A program made the translations under genes and the position numbers. A DNA stretch of 64,000 nucleotides, taken from Maea johnstoni. Taxonomy: Eukaryota; Annelida; Polychaeta; Spionida; Magelonidae. The notes beneath the pieces are model-generated. The model ran no database searches. It worked only from the letters and a program-made list of their open reading frames with translations, and had not been told where the DNA came from. The DNA lies in contig OZ012687.1 in the NCBI GenBank assembly GCA_963942565.1, positions 72,001 through 136,000 on the forward strand, written 5' to 3'. Positions 58,563 through 64,000 of the stretch are shown here, piece by piece (position 1 is the stretch's first letter; each line of letters opens with the position of its first letter).

Positions 58563-61500
58563 GTTTTAATGGAATGTGCGTATTGGACTGAAAGGAACAC
58601 CAGATGTATTACAATAACTAGATCATTATATACATATACTATATTTCACCTTTAATAGACATTTTGATTCACTTGATTTCTCTTTCATCTGATGTTTTCA
58701 ACGATAAAATGTTTTCGAAATGTCTGACGTGCCATTATGTGTTCTAAGCCGCCACTATGCAACATTAATTTATTCACTATATGTCAGCCATTTCTACAGA
58801 TAAATGAACAATACCTGTCTCTAGACCCATGTATTTCGGGTCAAAGATTACCTTTAGGCCAGTATTGAATTGACGGCATGAGTTCTTGGCAATTGAATGT
58901 TTAAATTGGTGTGCCATTTCCTCGCATTGTTTTACATTTATGAAAACCATTTTTCTCAATTTTAATCAATCAGCAGTTCAATCAACCAGCCGGTTGTGCC
59001 ACTTTTATTTAGCATAAAGCACAGATGCCAGATAAAAGATCAATATTCTGTAGATTCCTCTAACCAAATTTTATAACCACCGCTGCCAATTTGTAGACAA
59101 ATGAAACATTAGATACATAGTTCATACCCGAGCTGCGGAGCTGCCGGAAAAAGTGAAATGTTCGTAAATGTTAGATACTGAATGCCTACCGAGTAGGTTT
59201 GTATAGTTAGAACTTTTCATATAGTTAACTACACTTAAAGTTGTTTAGCTAAAATAACTACTGTTTGCCCATTAGCAAAGCGACTAGGTCGGTAGATAGA
59301 AAAGGTTTTTTCAGCTATTTTGGCGGATGACATATGGCTGTATGCGCCCGCTGCTGTTGTCATTAGTTAGCTAGCTCAATATTGGTTACTTAGTCTTGGC
59401 CCATATGATGGTAAGTTGTAATTCATTTTAGGGCCGTATCTAAATGTGGGGGTAGCAGATAAATGCCAAATAGAGTTATAGAGTGGCTAGATAACAAGTT
59501 CCTACTGGGGACCACAAGCCTTTATTTTCTAACTGCAATTTCCCCAAGTTTACTGCGTTCTATTGGAATCTCCTAAAATAATATGTGACTTCACCCGTCG
59601 CCGGGCATGATCACAGGAGGGAAGATTGCATAACTTTAGAACAAAGAGGAAAAAAAAAGACTGCCTATTCATATATCAAATTTCAACCAAATCTGTTAAC
59701 GTTTGATACCCAAAATGTATGTATAAATTAACATTTTCTGGTACAAATCCAGAATGGCTAAAGGAGACAAAAACATGTCCTGTCTGTGTACATGCCTGTG
59801 TGACGTTCTGAGATATCTGGTCTGAGTGGGGATGGACTACATTGACCCTGTATTCACAAATTAACTACATAAGTCACCTGAATCTTGAGCTTTAGGAGTT
59901 CTACTAAGTGGCCTCTTTTGCAGGGAAGCATATCCTATCAAAACCCCTCATTTTAGACCATCACAGTATCCCAAAGTAAGATGAACTCAATGTCTTTTAG
60001 AGGAATGCTTTCTACATGGTCTGTAGCGTAAGGTATAATGGATGTGCATTATTTATGAAAAGAATCTCCTAAATTACCTATATTAGAACCAGATTATAAG
60101 AGGTCTGTGTTAAGGCTCCAGTAGCTAGGACTGTATTTTAGTTAAGAACCAGATTTTAAGAGGTCTGTGTTTAGGCTCCAGTAGTTAGGACTGTATTTTA
60201 GTTTTGAATTATTCAATTCTAATCTGACAGGTGCTTGATCTGCCAGATATCTAAAGGCAATGGGACAATTTGAGAGAAAACTGAGAATCAATTGGAAGAC
60301 TAGGAAGTAGTCTAGCCTAGCTTTATTCCTTGGACTGTTTGTCCACCGGGTGAACTTGAAAGGAACTGGGTTGGTAACCCTCCATAAAACTGATGTATCA
60401 AGTAATGCTTTACCTTTGCTTATGTCTATGTGTTCGTTTAGGATTGTGAGGTCTATAATACTTGGAGCGTTACTTCAAACAAATAAAACTAAGATTAGTA
60501 AGTGCAGCCAAATATTGTAATGATTGTGACATTATAGGAGAGACATACACTGCAGAGAATCAATCACTATTAATGAAGCATTAGAAATATATACTAATAC
60601 TAAGTAGACTGTATAACTCATTATAAACAAAATATAATGTAGATTGACACTACCTATGAGAGCGCATCCTAAATATTTATTATTATTGTACGTATTTGTC
60701 TTAAAATACGCTAAAAAGGTCCTTTGGTGCGAATCTTTAAAGATAAGCAACCCGTTCATTTCTGTGACTAACATGTAGGAAAGTTTAGATTTTTCATCAA
60801 ATACTGTGGTTTTATGTTTCGTTGATGTATACTATGACTTTTGAAGAATTTAATGCAGCCTATATGTCTTGAGCCTAGTTGCACCGACAGGATTACCACA
60901 GTACCACAGGTATTGCTATTGTTGAAGACAATGGATTTACATATTCAGCCTAAGCGGTTGTGGAACTGCCCCTGAATAGCTAGCCTGCCTGGCAAGTCGT
61001 TCAGATTAATTACTTCATCACAACAGAAAAATCGCAAGATTAGACAGCCAATGAATGATCCCACTGTCGTGAAGCAGGTCCCTGGTGATTAAAACATGAT
61101 CAAAGCTTTTACCGTGGTTAGTCAATAGTTTAATTTAATTATGGAGCTATAATAAATGCTGTTTCGCCTTTGGTACACAGTATGGTATACTCAAGTCAGG
61201 CTGCATTCAGCCCTGAGCCAAATTCCAATGACGCCCTCAGGAGCAGTCCAGTAGCCTTTAGTTTTGCTAAGGTAATCATGTGACAATTTAAAAACAGGAT
61301 TTCACAATAAATATCACAGTATAGTGCAGAAAAACAAATGACCTCGGTGATTAAGCTAGATCAGTGTATACAAATGTGTATGTAGAGGAGGGACATATAA
61401 TGTTAAGTGTGACTACCAAATTTATGAAAAAAATTATGTTGGGTGGATATTTCCAGAAAATGTTTCCAGATGAAGTACCCAACTTCCTGTACATATCCAA

Positions 61501-62300
61501 CCTTGAGTGTCTACCCTCAGGGAAGCTATTGTTTTTTTTAGTCTTTTTTAATATTTTGTCAGGAAATAGCCTAGAACTGGTCTTTTTAATAAATTACATC
61601 AGATGATGACCACCGATGGTACTTAAGGGAAGTTGCAGGTACCTTGGCTACCCTCATCAAAATACCTTACGGCCAATCTTCACTTACAGGAAGGTCCGTG
61701 TGGGTGTGACCTTGCAATTTACTGGATCCAATATCCATTCCCCTACCTCATGAATGATGAGTGAATTTTATGAAGACACTATAAAACCATGTTTTTATGT
61801 GTTACACAATATCAATTTAAACTGTCGTTGATACCCTACAAGTGTCAATAAAACAACATTAGTTTAATATGAATATTGTATTGAAACAGACCAAGTACCA
61901 ATAAACATTAGCCCAGGCATTCACTATGCAGATAAATTGTAACTCATAACACGGCAATTTTGGGTGAAAGCAGTTTTAATGCAGGGTATCACAACCGTTT
62001 CAACAAAATAAAACATTCTGTTTTCGTTCACCTTGATGGAACAGTTATCAGGAATGGAATCTGGATCATTTTCCCCAATCACCACTTTACCCCTGCCACA
62101 TCACCCCATGTTAATATCAGACATGTACACTTTAGTTTCACTTAAGTAGTTTAAACATAATGTACTTATGGATATAAAAACAAGCTTAATCTGCAGTAGT
62201 CCAGTTAGCATAGATTATCGTTTATAGGTACAAAATGAATTTCATTTGCACATCAATCCTTAAAGTGCCGTTCACGCAACGCGATGCTTAATAGCAGCAG
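58563..62300. other. Intergenic; 60-bp duplication at 60085-60203
   Basis: AGAACCAGATTWTAAGAGGT, CTGTGTTWAGGCTCCAGTAG and TAGGACTGTATTTTAG occur twice in tandem. No gene is supported elsewhere; 61364-61606 is an 80-codon frame without motif support. Confidence 0.5.
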
Positions 62301-62307
62301 ATGAAAA

Positions 62308-63215
62308 CATGACATACAGTAATTGGACCATAGATGATACACTCTTTTGACATACAGTAATTGGACCATAGATGATACACTCTTTTGACATACAGTAATT
62401 GGACCATAGATGATACACTCTTTAGACATACAGTAATTGGACCATAGATGATACACTCTTTAGACATACAGTACTTGGACCATAGATGATACACTCTTTT
62501 GACATACAGTAATTGGACCATAGATGATACACTCTTTAGACATACAGTAATTGGACCATAGATGATACACTCTTTTGACATACAGTAATTGGACCGTAGC
62601 CAATAAACTCTTTTGACATACAGTAATTGGACCATAGATGATACACTCTTTAGACATACAGTAACTGGACCGTAGATGATACACTCTTTAGACATACAGT
62701 AACTGGACCATAGATGATTCATTCTTTATACATACAGTAACTAGACCATAGATGATACACTCTTTTGATATACAATAATTGAATCATAGATGATAAATTC
62801 TTTTGACATACAGTAATTGGACCAAAGATGATACACTCTGTTGACATACAGTAATTGGACCATAGATGATACACTCCTTAGACATATAGTAACTGGACCA
62901 TAGATGATAAACTCTTTTGACATACAGTAATTGGATCATGGACGATACACTCTTTCGACATACAGTAATTGGACAATTAAGATGATACACTATTTGGAAG
63001 GTAGGGCATAAAGTAATTGGACCGTAGATTAAACACTATTTTGACATACAGTAATTGGGCAATTGATACACTCTTCACAGACAAACAGTAATTGGAACAT
63101 AGATGATACACTCTTTACAGACATACATTAATTGGACCATATATGATACACTCTTTACAGACAGACAGTAAATGGATCATGCATGATACACCCTTTGGAT
63201 GTACCCTAAAGGTAA
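62308..63215. repeat. 38-bp minisatellite, ~24 copies
   Basis: Unit: GACATACAGTAATTGGACCA, TAGATGATACACTCTTTT. Uniform in the first half, with decay and length changes after about 62950. All copies in one orientation. Open minus frames across it (up to 144 codons) are repeat artefacts. Confidence 0.95.
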
Positions 63216-64000
63216 ATTTTCGTAGATGAATTACACTGGTTAATTCATAGATGATACACTCAATACTGTAGAATGGCTAATTTTTCCGTGAGTTTTTATT
63301 TCCCTTTTTTTCCGAATGCTTTCAAACGGGAATAAACAACACAGGAAAAACCAATACAGTGCATGTTTGGACTCAATCAACACTGAGAAATCCTGACCTT
63401 TTTTTAAAAGACTATTATCTTTGGTATACTAAATTTAAAAATAAATGAATAGGAAATGATTCCAAGCATGTAATTAATCCAAATTTAAAGAACTAGAAAA
63501 TCTCGGTATATTTAAATTAGGTTTAAAAGCTGCCTCCCCCCATGTGTGATAATGTGTAAAAACGCATGGCGTCGCCACCCTATCTACAACTAGTACATGC
63601 TTGTACGGAAATAGGTCATCATTGTGTACAACTGATTTAACACTGATTCAATAATCAGGTTATTACAACTGTAATTGTGCTACATGTATGATAAAATGCA
63701 GCCTTTCTAACAATAGTTTAACTGACCGATCCCTTCCCATGCTATAGTATTAAACGACATAGATCTTTAATCATACTAATGGCAATTGTTGACAAGTAGT
63801 ACTCACTGGACCTGTGCTCCGTGTCAGCAATCCTTTAGTTGTTGTTGATATAATCCTATAGTAAAACCCTAAAGCCATAAAGTCATTAAGGTAATTTTGG
63901 GTCAAATTCGGTATATTTGCACCCCGGGTTAATTTCCTATTCGACTGTACATAAAATGGGAAAAATGTGTTACACGGAGAAATTAGCCATTCCACAGTAA
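63216..64000. other. Intergenic to window end, nothing recognised
   Basis: No open frame or repeat that I could name. Confidence 0.4.

Overview
The window is nuclear DNA of an animal. Genes are split by GT-AG introns, coding density is low, and the sequence is AT-rich with long (AT)n, (CT)n and (AAT)n tracts. Mobile-element debris (LINE tails, tRNA-derived SINEs, hAT, TA- and TTAA-flanked inverted-repeat elements) and several minisatellites fill most of it. A Cys-loop anion-channel subunit of the GlyR/GluCl type and a PRSS23/35-like protease fit an invertebrate. I lean towards a marine deuterostome (echinoderm, hemichordate or lancelet), but the sequence alone does not settle this.

Layout. 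1-12.7 kb: microsatellites, a tRNA-like relic, LINE 3' ends (all minus strand), a 1.6-kb element flanked by TTAA, a 0.5-kb element flanked by TA, and an L2/CR1-like LINE cut off at its YADD motif. 12.77-23.42 kb: eight exons of a glycine/glutamate-gated chloride-channel-like subunit on the plus strand (435 residues; exon 1 with the signal peptide not found). Its introns hold three minisatellites, a 68-bp perfect palindrome and a GC-AG intron. 24.9-29 kb: a 179-bp repeat, compound microsatellites, an orphan exon candidate (26218-26511) and a 46-bp x ~39 minisatellite. 29.47-34.99 kb: a very large inverted-repeat (foldback) element whose arms are built from ~350-bp tandem units; a hAT-type MITE with a perfect 8-bp target duplication sits in its right arm. 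36.1-36.5 kb: a small element made of GAATATTC palindromes. 39.86-41.49 kb: a single-exon C2H2 zinc-finger gene with tandem repeats at both ends. 43.2-44.2 kb: a 97-bp minisatellite. 47.50-49.42 kb (minus): a secreted trypsin-fold protein. 54.18-55.89 kb: a shortened hAT transposon with a DUF4371/ZMYM1-like transposase. 57-64 kb: microsatellites, a SINE, and a 38-bp x ~24 minisatellite.

The most interesting gene is the minus-strand protease. Between its signal peptide and its PRSS23/35-like peptidase domain lie three similar 18-residue segments, each bounded by dibasic sites; the third ends in Gly-Lys-Arg, the amidation signal. The protein therefore looks like a neuropeptide or peptide-hormone precursor joined in one reading frame to a serine-protease domain. 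I know of no described precursor with this design, though that is recollection and not a search. No retrovirus-like or other virus-derived element was recognised. The genes do not form a pathway; they appear to be independent neighbours.
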